A stretch of 64,000 nt of DNA from a virus. This document shows positions 34,843 to 42,546 of this stretch, piece by piece. The notes beneath the pieces were generated by a model. It searched no databases. It was given only the letters and a program-made list of their open reading frames with translations, and was not told where the DNA came from. Every line of letters starts with the position of its first letter. Positions within the stretch are counted from its first letter, which is position 1. The DNA lies in IMG/VR virus record IMGVR_UViG_3300044712_002690, positions 114,985 to 178,984 of that record. One strand, 5' to 3'. Position numbers and translations under genes: made by a program.

Positions 34843-35279
34843 GATTTAACTTTCTCCCATGATTCTATATTACCTTCTATCCTATAAAAGATAGGATGAG
34901 GTTCAGGTTCAATTATATTAACTAATACTTCTCTAAAAAATCTAGGTTCACGTAGGGAAACTTTTTCTTTTAAATGTTTTGCTTCATATACTAATTGACC
35001 AATAGTAACAGGAATAGATTCAAATGCAACATTTCTTGTATTTATTTTACTTCTATCGAAGTTATAGTTTCTTTTAACCGATTCTAAATATAAGAAGTAT
35101 AAGTATACATTCATAATACCAACAGGATCTGGATGTTTATAGAATCTTTCTAATTGTGGATGGTGTTTATAGCCAGAAGTATCGCCCATAAGAACTTTTC
35201 TAGCTAAAAGAGCCTCACGCCAGCCACCACTCAATCCTTTAGCATCTAAGTACTTTGGATGTAATGACCAGAGCCTCAC
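34839..35279 (-). CDS. pyrimidine dimer DNA glycosylase
   Basis: 146 residues matching the Pyr_excise family (PF03013, includes T4 endonuclease V): opening MRLWSLHPKYLDAKGLSGGW, then REALLARKVL, GYKHHPQLERF and a C-terminal helical part. It would excise UV-induced cyclobutane dimers and nick the abasic site. Full family length, so likely active. It is followed by zinc mini-genes and preceded by an inverted repeat. Confidence 0.9.
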   Translation of the reverse strand: MRLWSLHPKYLDAKGLSGGWREALLARKVLMGDTSGYKHHPQLERFYKHPDPVGIMNVYLYFLYLESVKRNYNFDRSKINTRNVAFESIPVTIGQLVYEAKHLKEKVSLREPRFFREVLVNIIEPEPHPIFYRIEGNIESWEKVKS

Positions 35280-35299
35280 TGTCTTCTCCTTTAAATGTC

Positions 35300-35327
35300 A
35301 AAGGATTTAGACGAACCTAAATCCTTT
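35300..35327 (-). terminator. perfect 11-bp inverted repeat
   Basis: AAAGGATTTAG pairs with CTAAATCCTTT over a 6-base loop, between 35367-35543 and 34839-35279. On the minus strand no U-run follows, so it may be a weak terminator, a processing site or an mRNA-stabilising hairpin. Confidence 0.45.
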
Positions 35328-35366
35328 AATCTATTATAATATAATAACATTAGAAAAAATATGTAA

Positions 35367-35543
35367 CTAGTATGAGCCGTGAGCCCTCATATGTTCTGGT
35401 ATAATAATCTTTGCTTTACCAAAAACACGTTTACTAGTTTTACCACATTTCTCACATTTCACTTCTGTAGGAAAGTCTTCTCCATACGGTTTTTTATACT
35501 CTGTTATATGCTCGCATTCAATACATTTATAGTCTTCAAACAT
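35367..35543 (-). CDS. 58-residue FmdB-like zinc ribbon
   Basis: CIECEH near residue 7 and CEKCGKTSKRVF near 30 match the layout of FmdB-type regulatory ribbons, then a basic tail with HMRAHGSY. The first gene after a clear terminator; SD AGGAG. Confidence 0.65.
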   Translation of the reverse strand: MFEDYKCIECEHITEYKKPYGEDFPTEVKCEKCGKTSKRVFGKAKIIIPEHMRAHGSY

Positions 35544-35555
35544 TTAGAATCTCCT

Positions 35556-35589
35556 AAAAATAAAAATGGGTCTAACCTAATAGACCCAT
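35556..35589 (-). terminator. rho-independent terminator
   Basis: On the minus strand ATGGGTCT and AGACCCAT form an 8-bp stem with an 8-base loop, followed by TTTTTATTTTT. It closes the STAS/peptidase transcript after 35621-35827. The U-tract runs directly into the SD of 35367-35543, so it could also act as an attenuator. Confidence 0.85.
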
Positions 35590-35620
35590 ATATAAATATC
35601 TTACTCTTAATTCTTTCTAA

Positions 35621-35827
35621 CTAATACTTGATTTTTACTTCTTCGTAATCTTCTTTAAATCTTTCGAATATGATCTTTAGACATTGCTTAATATTTTCAG
35701 GATCAGCATGTTCATGTAAAGACACTGTGTAGTCAACAGCAAAATCAACACATCTATCAAAATCAAGGATAATACTCTTCTGTTTCTTATGTCGATAGAA
35801 ATCTATAAATTCAATATTTTCTTTCAT
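35621..35827 (-). CDS. hypothetical protein
   Basis: 68 residues, soluble, helical with acidic C-terminus (KIIFERFKEDYEEVK). Last gene of the STAS-cluster transcript, coupled to the peptidase by a 4-base overlap. Unknown. Confidence 0.62.
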   Translation of the reverse strand: MKENIEFIDFYRHKKQKSIILDFDRCVDFAVDYTVSLHEHADPENIKQCLKIIFERFKEDYEEVKIKY

Positions 35828-36525
35828 AAGTTTACATTTGAATATACTAATTGTGAAAGTAAAAGATTGTCTTGTACAAGTTGGGTTGGTGAAGGATTAA
35901 GAGATCTTGAAACAGGTCTACCATTTCTATAAAATACATTTGCTACCTGTTCACTACAATACCAAGCTCTTTCGTCATCAAAAGCTCTTTTCATCCACCA
36001 AAATGCTAATCCTGTAAAATCATAAATAGTACTCATTGATTTCTCAGAAAGAATATCACGTAATATTGCTTGTTGTTGTTCTTGTGTGCAAGGAACTTTA
36101 AATATAACTTGTCTACGTAATTGATACTGACTAAAATCAAAGTAGTTCATTCCATTAGCATCGGCACTACCTAATACTAATATATTGATAGTTGAAAGTA
36201 ACCAGTCTATATCATCTGTAGGGGATGTTATATAATATGATTTATATTTGTCTTTTAATCTAGCCCATTCCTCATCAGTAACTAGCTTTTTAATATTGTT
36301 AGCATGTAACATCATTATAGAATGTGAGTAAGGTCCTGAAATAGCAGCAATAGCTTTTGATACTATATTATTCATCTCACTTTTAAGACAAGAAATATAC
36401 AGACCCTCACCATGCATTTCAAATACCTGATCCATTCCCTCAAGAAGAGGTTTTCTATAACCAGGTTTATATTTCTTCTTTTCAATCTTATCAATGAACA
36501 AATTAAGTCTATGAGATAATGACAT
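35824..36525 (-). CDS. permuted papain-like hydrolase (YiiX/NlpC-P60 type)
   Basis: 233 residues. The circularly permuted NlpC/P60 order is visible: His68 in GPYSHSIMML comes first and Cys190 in AWYCSEQVANVFY later, preceded by YDFTGLAFWW. These enzymes cut amide bonds in peptidoglycan, lipids or proteins. The residues expected for catalysis are present. There is no signal peptide, so it acts inside the cell or needs a holin. Next to four STAS genes. Confidence 0.78.
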   Translation of the reverse strand: MSLSHRLNLFIDKIEKKKYKPGYRKPLLEGMDQVFEMHGEGLYISCLKSEMNNIVSKAIAAISGPYSHSIMMLHANNIKKLVTDEEWARLKDKYKSYYITSPTDDIDWLLSTINILVLGSADANGMNYFDFSQYQLRRQVIFKVPCTQEQQQAILRDILSEKSMSTIYDFTGLAFWWMKRAFDDERAWYCSEQVANVFYRNGRPVSRSLNPSPTQLVQDNLLLSQLVYSNVNL

Positions 36526-36527
36526 AT

Positions 36528-36965
36528 CTACCTTCCTCCCTTCCTTCTATCGTTGACCCAAACAAGTGTTCCAGACTCATCAATTTCTACAGGTATAAGT
36601 AAATGATCGGATTCATATTTTCTATTTAAATGATTAATAGCTTCTTCTTGTGTTGGAAAACATGTTACAAGTTTACAAATGTTATGTTGAAGAAGTTTAA
36701 GCAGTCGTTGTAGTTGATCCGTTTTTTGACAGATAACTAAATCAAAGTTATGTTTTTGTGCGTGGGAATAGAAGTTAAGAAAGAGACCTAAAACAGAAGA
36801 TGATACATCCTTTACATTTTCCAAATTAATAACTAAAGGAATATCATAGTTGAAGTTAATCTTATTTAAATTGTTAGATAAATGACAAGAAAATTCAAAG
36901 GTTAAGTGTGAAGGAAGTATTTTAAATACTTTTATCTCCGGAGTAGATGAGGGCCTGAATGACAT
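36528..36965 (-). CDS. STAS-domain protein 1, atypical phospho-site
   Basis: 145 residues. VINLENVKDVSSSVLGLFLNF (45-65) is the STAS strand-loop-helix, followed by LVICQKTDQLQRLLKLL. At the position of the SpoIIAA/RsbV DSSG motif it has SSSV (55-58). A 35-residue C-terminal extension is extra. STAS proteins antagonise anti-sigma kinases or carry signals in stressosomes. Confidence 0.72.
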   Translation of the reverse strand: MSFRPSSTPEIKVFKILPSHLTFEFSCHLSNNLNKINFNYDIPLVINLENVKDVSSSVLGLFLNFYSHAQKHNFDLVICQKTDQLQRLLKLLQHNICKLVTCFPTQEEAINHLNRKYESDHLLIPVEIDESGTLVWVNDRRKGGR

Positions 36966-36969
36966 AATA

Positions 36970-37287
36970 TTACACCATGCTTCTAATATTAAAGAGTTTA
37001 GTTAATTTGGTGTATTTCAGTGTGTCAAATATATCTTGATGCATATTGTCTAATGATATTAGTAGGTTTTTTCTATTTAAAGAAGTACGAATTGAAATAA
37101 GAAGTGCTAAACCAGAAGAATCAATTTTATTGACTTTTCCTAAATCTATTACTACATCCTTATCAATTTCTGGTATTCTGTTTTCCAAAAGAGATTTAAT
37201 TCTAAAAACATTCCCTATAGTTAAATCAATAAGGATAGCAATATTAATCTGATCTTCATCAGATTTAAATGTAATATAGTTATTCAA
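36970..37287 (-). CDS. STAS-domain protein 2 (anti-sigma antagonist-like)
   Basis: 105 residues, a stand-alone STAS domain of SpoIIAA/RsbV length. VVIDLGKVNKIDSSGLALL contains intact DSSG (56-59); the second Ser is the phosphorylated residue in the family. Overlaps the next upstream STAS gene by 8 bases. Confidence 0.85.
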   Translation of the reverse strand: MNNYITFKSDEDQINIAILIDLTIGNVFRIKSLLENRIPEIDKDVVIDLGKVNKIDSSGLALLISIRTSLNRKNLLISLDNMHQDIFDTLKYTKLTKLFNIRSMV

Positions 37288-37576
37288 TGTTAAATATCCT
37301 GTCGAATGAAGATAGTTTTAAGATATCTAGTATATGTTTGCTTGGTTGTATTGTTAATGTAAGATTCTTTTTAGTTAACTCTTTCTGAGCTGTTACTAGT
37401 AATCCTAAACCACTAGAATCCATATAATCTGTTTTAGTTAAATCGAGCAGGATATTTTTATCGGCTAGTTCAATTTCATGTAAAAGATATGTTTTCATTT
37501 TTCTAATAGATACAAGATCTATGTTCTGATAAACACAGATAATGATCTTGTCGTCTTCAATGAACTTAGTAATCAT
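37280..37576 (-). CDS. STAS-domain protein 3 (anti-sigma antagonist-like)
   Basis: 98 residues. NILLDLTKTDYMDSSGLGLL has DSSGLG (53-58), the most canonical SpoIIAA-like phospho-acceptor in the window. A Leu-rich helix follows. The sequence is close enough to its neighbour to suggest tandem duplication. ATGA overlap with the upstream gene. Confidence 0.87.
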   Translation of the reverse strand: MITKFIEDDKIIICVYQNIDLVSIRKMKTYLLHEIELADKNILLDLTKTDYMDSSGLGLLVTAQKELTKKNLTLTIQPSKHILDILKLSSFDRIFNIE

Positions 37577-37773
37577 GTTTTCTCTTTTACAGATAGTAAT
37601 GAAATATGAGCCGCTGTCATCTCAACATACTTATAGGCTTCTAAATCTTTATTGATTTTATCTACTGTTTTTTGTAAATACCACTCAATGTCATTTCTGA
37701 CACTGGGTGGTATTTCTTTTGTCTCAATATTGCACTTAATATCTATTGTAGCTGCAATTTCAAGTTTATTCAT
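37573..37773 (-). CDS. hypothetical protein in STAS cluster
   Basis: 66 residues, soluble, with no kinase or switch motifs. It sits between STAS genes with overlaps at both ends, so it is likely co-translated with them. Opening MNKLEIAATIDIKCNIETKE is strand-like. Confidence 0.62.
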   Translation of the reverse strand: MNKLEIAATIDIKCNIETKEIPPSVRNDIEWYLQKTVDKINKDLEAYKYVEMTAAHISLLSVKEKT

Positions 37774-38093
37774 TAGTCTGCTCGTTTAAAGTTTTTCTTT
37801 TCAAACTTCTCACTAGGACAAGCATACGTTTTCTTAGACTCTACATCTTGATAAACAACTAGAATATCAGAAGTAATAACTTGTGTTATTCCTTTTGTTA
37901 CTGCTATTACTGCGCCATCTTTATGAAGGAAGAGATCAAGAATCTCTCCTGTTTCTGTATGTTCTGCTTGACCTTTACGTTGATACTCATGAGCAAATTC
38001 ATCTTTGATTTTAAGTACGTGAAGAACTTCACCCATCATTATGTAGTAGTTGTCTTTGTCGTCACGATACATTCCACCAGCAAAAATATCCAT
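37773..38093 (-). CDS. hypothetical protein in STAS cluster
   Basis: 106 residues from MDIFAGGMYRDD. AAGGAGATTGCT gives this ATG the best SD; an ATG 15 bases upstream would place the SD inside the gene. The sequence is strand-rich with an acidic middle and Lys-rich end. First gene after a terminator, upstream of three STAS genes. Confidence 0.65.
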   Translation of the reverse strand: MDIFAGGMYRDDKDNYYIMMGEVLHVLKIKDEFAHEYQRKGQAEHTETGEILDLFLHKDGAVIAVTKGITQVITSDILVVYQDVESKKTYACPSEKFEKKNFKRAD

Positions 38094-38145
38094 AGCAATC
38101 TCCTTCATGTAATTTACTTAAATATTAGGTATTTTAAGTTCTTTT

Positions 38146-38178
38146 TAAGGAAAAAGCCCTAGGGTAACCTAGGGCTTT
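38146..38178 (-). terminator. rho-independent terminator
   Basis: AAAGCCCTAGG and CCTAGGGCTTT form a perfect stem with a 4-base loop, followed on the minus strand by TTCC. It ends the transcript of STAS gene 4 (38183-38545). Confidence 0.85.
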
Positions 38179-38182
38179 GATA

Positions 38183-38545
38183 TTATCTTCTGTAATATTG
38201 AAGAACCTCTTGAGTTCCTTCATATGAATCAACAACAAATATAATTTGAGTTAGACAAAGTAATTCAATAACTTTCTTTATATATGTTGTTAAACTAAGC
38301 AGCACTAACTTACCTCCCCTTCCTCTACAAATCATTGCTGCATCCATTATACACTTAATTGCAGTTGAATCTAATATATGTACTTCTTTAGCATCGAGTA
38401 TGAGATTTTTATATTGACTATTTTCATGCAGTTTTTCTTTTAATGATTTTGATACTTCAGAGACATTATCAATTGTAATCATTTTTTCTTTAAGTTCTAT
38501 CATGAGTGTATGTTCATTTATTTCAATTGAGTCGAGTGGTAACAT
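38183..38545 (-). CDS. STAS-domain protein 4, Thr at phospho-site
   Basis: 120 residues. NLILDAKEVHILDSTAIKCI aligns with the STAS core; DSTA (59-62) replaces DSSG, placing Thr at the phospho-position. It stands alone between two terminators, with GGGGGT as SD, so it may be controlled separately from the other three STAS genes. Confidence 0.75.
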   Translation of the reverse strand: MLPLDSIEINEHTLMIELKEKMITIDNVSEVSKSLKEKLHENSQYKNLILDAKEVHILDSTAIKCIMDAAMICRGRGGKLVLLSLTTYIKKVIELLCLTQIIFVVDSYEGTQEVLQYYRR

Positions 38546-38666
38546 ACACTACCCCCAAAAATTATACTTTACTCCATTAATATTAATTGATTTATATTAT
38601 GTTCTCCTTGTTATAGTTTATTATCAGTATTTAATTTAAGATAACTTAATTATCTTAATCTGTTTT

Positions 38667-38942
38667 CTAGTCAAGAAGATCATCAAATTCTATCCAGCCC
38701 TTTTCAATTAACAATAAAGCTGTGTACCCAAAAATATCAGCTAGATCATTTTTCTTTAAATCTGAGCTATTTTTAATCCTACTAAGTTTATCATCCAATC
38801 TATTACAAATTTGACTACCAGCATCTGATTTAGTAAAAATCTTGATAGGTGCTATTGCTGAATCACCATATCTACGATTTTTCTCTTTAAGAAAGTCTTT
38901 AAAATTATCAAATAATACTTCAATTTTTTCTTGTGTATTCAT
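38667..38942 (-). CDS. Nmad1-like protein (DUF1599)
   Basis: 91 residues from MNTQEKIEVLFDNF. RRYGDSAIAPIKIF, then RLDDKLSRIKNS and DLADIFGYTALLLIEKGW, match the nucleotide-modification-associated domain 1 (PF07659). The longer frame is rejected because its first 69 residues are the antisense of the next gene and terminator. Family members are linked to phages with modified DNA bases, perhaps acting on nucleotides. Confidence 0.68.
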   Translation of the reverse strand: MNTQEKIEVLFDNFKDFLKEKNRRYGDSAIAPIKIFTKSDAGSQICNRLDDKLSRIKNSSDLKKNDLADIFGYTALLLIEKGWIEFDDLLD

Positions 38943-38956
38943 ATATCCTCTTAAAA

Positions 38957-38983
38957 GATGAACCGAAGGGGCAACCTCCGGTT
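38957..38983 (-). terminator. probable rho-independent terminator
   Basis: Near-perfect stem TGAACCGGAGG with CCTTCGGTTCA (one bulge) and TTGCC loop, followed by TCTTTT on the minus strand. Ends the 39010-39225 gene. Confidence 0.75.
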
Positions 38984-39009
38984 CAAAAAAGTAGAACAAG
39001 GAGCATGTA

Positions 39010-39225
39010 TTATGCAGTGGGTGTTTTTGATTGGATATACTTGATAATACCGAACACCATACCAGCGACGATAACACCAACAATTCCAATACCAACAATC
39101 CATTTCCAATTAAGAGCAACAAAGGTAATAAGAGCAATAACCAAACCAAGAACCAATAAAGCTAGAACACCCATAATGATAGCATCTTTCTTATTAAGAT
39201 TGCTAAGCATGTTTTTAATATCCAT
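39010..39225 (-). CDS. membrane protein, two helices
   Basis: 71 residues. Two hydrophobic segments (IIMGVLALLVLGLVIALITF and WIVGIGIVGVIVAGMVFGII) with a short NWK turn, basic N-terminus. Small two-helix phage proteins are often holins or envelope proteins. It has its own terminator. No lysis enzyme is adjacent. Confidence 0.7.
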   Translation of the reverse strand: MDIKNMLSNLNKKDAIIMGVLALLVLGLVIALITFVALNWKWIVGIGIVGVIVAGMVFGIIKYIQSKTPTA

Positions 39226-39301
39226 TTTTAACTCCTAACTTATTATTTACTTAAATCCACACCCATGTGGGTGAAATTAACTAATATAATATCTATTATA
39301 T

Positions 39302-39730
39302 TCAGTTCTCTAGATTTTTTAGTTTAATCATATCACCTATACTGCATGTTGATTTAGGTGCTTCTAAGTTAACAGGTTTCTTTAAAAGAGTAAGTTCAAG
39401 TATCTTTAAAGAAGTTTGAAGTGTTTGTTCTGTAACATTATATCGTTTACAAAAATCATAAGCAACCTCATGAAAAGCATCAATAGCATCACCGGGTTGG
39501 TCGCTACCGTCACCATCTCTAGCAGCTATAGCTAGAGGAAGCATTTCTTGAAGTTCCTGAATTGCTTTATCCGTCATAGTATCAATATCAGCACGCATTT
39601 TGAATGTGTTACCTGATATGTTTTCAAAGACTGAGTCAAATTCCTCTTGGCTCACTTGAAATGTATAGCCATTATCAAATTTGACTATCATTTGTTGCCC
39701 TTGCTTTTCAAGGACTTCAACAGTATTCAT
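39302..39730 (-). CDS. hypothetical protein
   Basis: 142 residues. Opens like a small beta domain (QMIVKFDNGYTFQVSQEEFD), then a Met-rich helical part with a GDGSDQPGDAID loop. Monocistronic by spacing. Unknown function. Confidence 0.65.
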   Translation of the reverse strand: MNTVEVLEKQGQQMIVKFDNGYTFQVSQEEFDSVFENISGNTFKMRADIDTMTDKAIQELQEMLPLAIAARDGDGSDQPGDAIDAFHEVAYDFCKRYNVTEQTLQTSLKILELTLLKKPVNLEAPKSTCSIGDMIKLKNLEN

Positions 39731-39793
39731 TGAATAGACTCCTAGGATTAATATACTACTAAATATTATAGTTATATAATATAACTTAAGGTT

Positions 39794-40468
39794 CTATTTT
39801 CTAAAGAAAGGAATTGACCCCATGATGATTCGTCCCGTTTCATATTGGTAGGGTTCTCCAATTTTCCAGTCTCTGTTTAAGTAGACCGAAAGAAGTCTAT
39901 CTCTTTTAAATACCTCTATCGCTTCATTTAAAGTTAGCCTTTTGTTTCTCGTTCGTATAACTGTATTACAAATCACCAGAACCTCATGCGTATTTGCAGA
40001 GATAAGCAAAGAGAGTATTTCTCCGAGTGCATGAGAGATAGTTTGTGGCATTTTGCATGAGTCATAATGTATAATACTTGGATTAAAATTTCCTTGAATA
40101 GATGCAGATGTCATTGCTGATACTAAATCGTCATGAATCCAATTAATTCCTTTAATTGTAGAAATACTTTTAAAAATTTCTGGATTAATCTCAACACCAT
40201 AAATTTGTTCTTTTGTAACAAATCCACAATTAAGTAGTTGATCTAATTCTGTACCCGGATCTAAACGAGAATTACTACCGCACTTGCCGCATAGTGTCCA
40301 GTATTGTCTATCTTTTGGAATACTACTATAACCAAACAATTGACGATACTTTCCCACTATGCTTGCAAGGCGGTACATTTGCTTGACTGGAGTATCCCAA
40401 GGCTTATCCACAATTTTACGTGCATGCGCATAAGCTTCTTTTTTTATTGGAATACTCCGCTTAGTCAT
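39794..40468 (-). CDS. Rossmann-fold, methyltransferase-like protein
   Basis: 224 residues. CGKCGSNSRLDPGTELDQLL begins a Rossmann-like unit with YGVEINPEIF as the acidic end of strand 2 (E for the SAM ribose), and IIHYDSCKMP near a catalytic position. This resembles class I methyltransferase topology, though the Gly-rich loop is weak. It lies one base from the ParB-like gene, suggesting joint work on DNA or RNA. Could be an inactive relative. Confidence 0.45.
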   Translation of the reverse strand: MTKRSIPIKKEAYAHARKIVDKPWDTPVKQMYRLASIVGKYRQLFGYSSIPKDRQYWTLCGKCGSNSRLDPGTELDQLLNCGFVTKEQIYGVEINPEIFKSISTIKGINWIHDDLVSAMTSASIQGNFNPSIIHYDSCKMPQTISHALGEILSLLISANTHEVLVICNTVIRTRNKRLTLNEAIEVFKRDRLLSVYLNRDWKIGEPYQYETGRIIMGSIPFFRK

Positions 40469-41230
40469 CTACTTGCTCCTTTTTCTACGATTTTTTGTTT
40501 GCTCGGCATACAAGCTGTTTAATTGATCAAGACCATTTTCTACGATCCTAATAACTTGTTTTACTGTATCAGGTCTAGATGCAGTTTTCATTTCTCGATA
40601 TGTTGCATCCAAACGTTTTTTAGCACGAGTAGCAAGCTCAGAAGAAACATCTGTTGGTGTTTGACTCGCTTTCTTTACTTCTCTACGTGCCCTAGTAAGG
40701 TCAGACCGTACAAGACGTTCAGGAAGACCAAATCGTCTAGCAAGTTGTTTTGCAGTTTCCTTAAAAGTAAGAGTCCCTTTACTTCTTGCTGCAGGTCTTG
40801 AAATAATATCATTATAAGACGCTTCAAATCGTTTGTAAAGATCCATTCGTTGCTTTCGAGTCATTTGACGACGAATTAGATTATCTACAACAACAAGACC
40901 AAGTTCATCGGATTGATCTAAAACCTCTGCAGTTTGAATAACAGGAACTGTTTCCATACCTTCTTGTTCAGCTACAAGCCACCGATGGTGTCCACAATAA
41001 ATAGTACCTTCAGGACTGATTACAAGAGGTTGAAGAATACCATTAGCTTTTATAGACTTACGAAGTTCTTCAAATTTCTCTGTAGACTCAGGATTACTGA
41101 TATGATTGAACTTGGAAGGCACCAATTTTTTAACAGGGTATTGAATGACTTTAGAAGTCATCTTAACACTAATTTTAGGGCTAACTTGTTCAGGTGTTTC
41201 CACTACTTGTTTTTCCATACTACTTTCCAT
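40469..41230 (-). CDS. ParB/Spo0J-like protein
   Basis: 253 residues from MESSMEK. YPVKKLVPSKFN, ELRKSIKANGILQPLVIS and IYCGHHRWLVAEQ form the ParB N-terminal domain with its GHHR box; NLIRRQMTRKQR and a helix-turn-helix (ETAKQLARRFGLPERLV) follow. Phage members serve in DNA segregation or as CTP- or DNA-dependent regulators. AGAGGTACTT sets this start; a longer one is not supported. Confidence 0.8.
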   Translation of the reverse strand: MESSMEKQVVETPEQVSPKISVKMTSKVIQYPVKKLVPSKFNHISNPESTEKFEELRKSIKANGILQPLVISPEGTIYCGHHRWLVAEQEGMETVPVIQTAEVLDQSDELGLVVVDNLIRRQMTRKQRMDLYKRFEASYNDIISRPAARSKGTLTFKETAKQLARRFGLPERLVRSDLTRARREVKKASQTPTDVSSELATRAKKRLDATYREMKTASRPDTVKQVIRIVENGLDQLNSLYAEQTKNRRKRSK

Positions 41231-41393
41231 AAGTACCTCTCGTAATATGAGCAAGGACACCAGCTACTTGCATCTTTTTAAGATGGGTAAGCTTCCCCAC
41301 AATCTTTTTGGAGTTAGCTCCAAGTTTCCTTTCTTTAGTAATAAAAGAAAGATCCGACTTAGAAATCTTGTTCGCGTAGCGTTTTTTCTTCAT
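41220..41393 (-). CDS. small basic protein
   Basis: 57 residues from MKKKRYANKI. Strongly Lys/Arg rich, no hydrophobic segment. GGAGTAGGAGC precedes the ATG. Upstream of and overlapping the ParB-like gene by 11 bases, so a DNA-binding partner is possible. Confidence 0.6.
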   Translation of the reverse strand: MKKKRYANKISKSDLSFITKERKLGANSKKIVGKLTHLKKMQVAGVLAHITRGTYGK

Positions 41394-41512
41394 GCTCCTA
41401 CTCCTTGTTTTTATTATTTTCAATATAGTTAAATCTAGAAACAAAAGTAACTAGACTTAATTAATCATATCAATTCTTTATATTTTCTCTGACAATCACA
41501 TGGAGAGAAATT

Positions 41513-41956
41513 ATGTTTAGACTTAACTCTAATATATATGTTGCAGAAATCCGGGGAAGTCAGTACCTTTTTCGTGTCGCTGCTATAGGTGATGAAGGTT
41601 TTGTTGAAGTTCCAACTGAAGGAGATTCTCCTATAGAAGAAACCCCTATAGTACAAGAACCTCAACCCATGGGTCTAGATGTGGAAGGTGGGGAAGCCGT
41701 TAATAAAAGTTGGCCTGATTATGTTGTTGAAGCAGCTAAATTTATAGCAACTAATCCTGGATTGTTTACACAACCAGAAGGTGCTTCAAAAGCATTTGCT
41801 CAAAATATCATTGATCAAGTAGAAAAAGTAAGAGAAGAATACGAATATGCTAAAGAGAATGTACAATCATTAGAATTCCATTTTCAATCCTTATATCAAA
41901 ACATAGAAGACTTTTATAATAGCTACATGGTTGACGAACCTTCAGTTGTTGGATAG
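41513..41956 (+). CDS. hypothetical acidic protein, the only plus-strand gene
   Basis: 147 residues. N-terminal strand-rich part (MFRLNSNIYVAEIRGSQYLF), an acidic Pro-rich linker (GDSPIEETPIVQEPQPMG) and a helical C-terminal domain with coil character (VEKVREEYEYAKENVQSLEF). TGGAGAGAAATT is a good SD. It runs against all other genes and converges with 41942-42526, overlapping its end by 15 bases. No family recognised. Confidence 0.8.
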   Translation: MFRLNSNIYVAEIRGSQYLFRVAAIGDEGFVEVPTEGDSPIEETPIVQEPQPMGLDVEGGEAVNKSWPDYVVEAAKFIATNPGLFTQPEGASKAFAQNIIDQVEKVREEYEYAKENVQSLEFHFQSLYQNIEDFYNSYMVDEPSVVG

Positions 41957-42526
41957 CAACCGTAAATGTGGTTTCCTTCCTGGTAACATCCTTTCAATCA
42001 CTTCTACAAATTCATTCTTCGAGGGGGTATCCTCTACCTCCTCAAGATTTTTCATAAAGTTACTAAATATCTCTGCATTTTGAAGAAAAGTTCTATCCGG
42101 GTAGTCAGATAGAATATAGAAACCTCTAGGTTTGTTTCTAAAGATATTTAATAGCTTAAGAGTTTCTTCGATATTATTAACACGTATCTTTTTGTATTTA
42201 AGAGTTTGAGGATCGAATAGTCCAATCACATCAGATTCCTCTTCTTGTTCTCGTGTGTAAATAATAGGAAGATTCTTGTTAAAGGTTTTAGATGTATCGA
42301 AATCCTTTTTAACTTTTAATTCAAGCCAAGACTTCTTTTGATCATCAGTAAGAGAACGTTTAGTTACGGGAGTAGAAAGAGTATTAGGATCGTAGGTATT
42401 TCGATTTTCAATACATACTACAGGATTATATCCAGGAGGATATTCCTTTTGCTCATCAGGCTCTCGTTCTTTATAAAAGCAATCAAGAGCTTTAGCAATT
42501 CTAATTGCATGTTCTCTGGTTATCAT
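41942..42526 (-). CDS. hypothetical protein
   Basis: 194 residues, charged and helical, opening MITREHAIRIAKALDCFYKE. No metal or membrane motif. Its 3' end overlaps the plus-strand gene tail-to-tail by 15 bases. Confidence 0.65.
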   Translation of the reverse strand: MITREHAIRIAKALDCFYKEREPDEQKEYPPGYNPVVCIENRNTYDPNTLSTPVTKRSLTDDQKKSWLELKVKKDFDTSKTFNKNLPIIYTREQEEESDVIGLFDPQTLKYKKIRVNNIEETLKLLNIFRNKPRGFYILSDYPDRTFLQNAEIFSNFMKNLEEVEDTPSKNEFVEVIERMLPGRKPHLRLLSNN

Positions 42527-42546
42527 ATGACATCCTTTGTATGAAA

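Noticed and set aside
35279-35366. TATAAT-like boxes as promoters in AT-rich gaps (also near 39735, 41440, 47320 and 53920)
   Set aside because: In such AT-rich DNA these hexamers are expected by chance and I could not find convincing -35 boxes at 16-18 base spacing.
38667-39149. Longer form of the Nmad1-like protein with a hydrophobic N-terminus
   Set aside because: The extra part is the antisense of a membrane gene plus a terminator, and an SD-preceded ATG exists at 38942.
39260-39273. CACCCATGTGGGTG inverted repeat as terminator
   Set aside because: Only a 6-bp stem with almost no loop and no U-tract on the minus strand.
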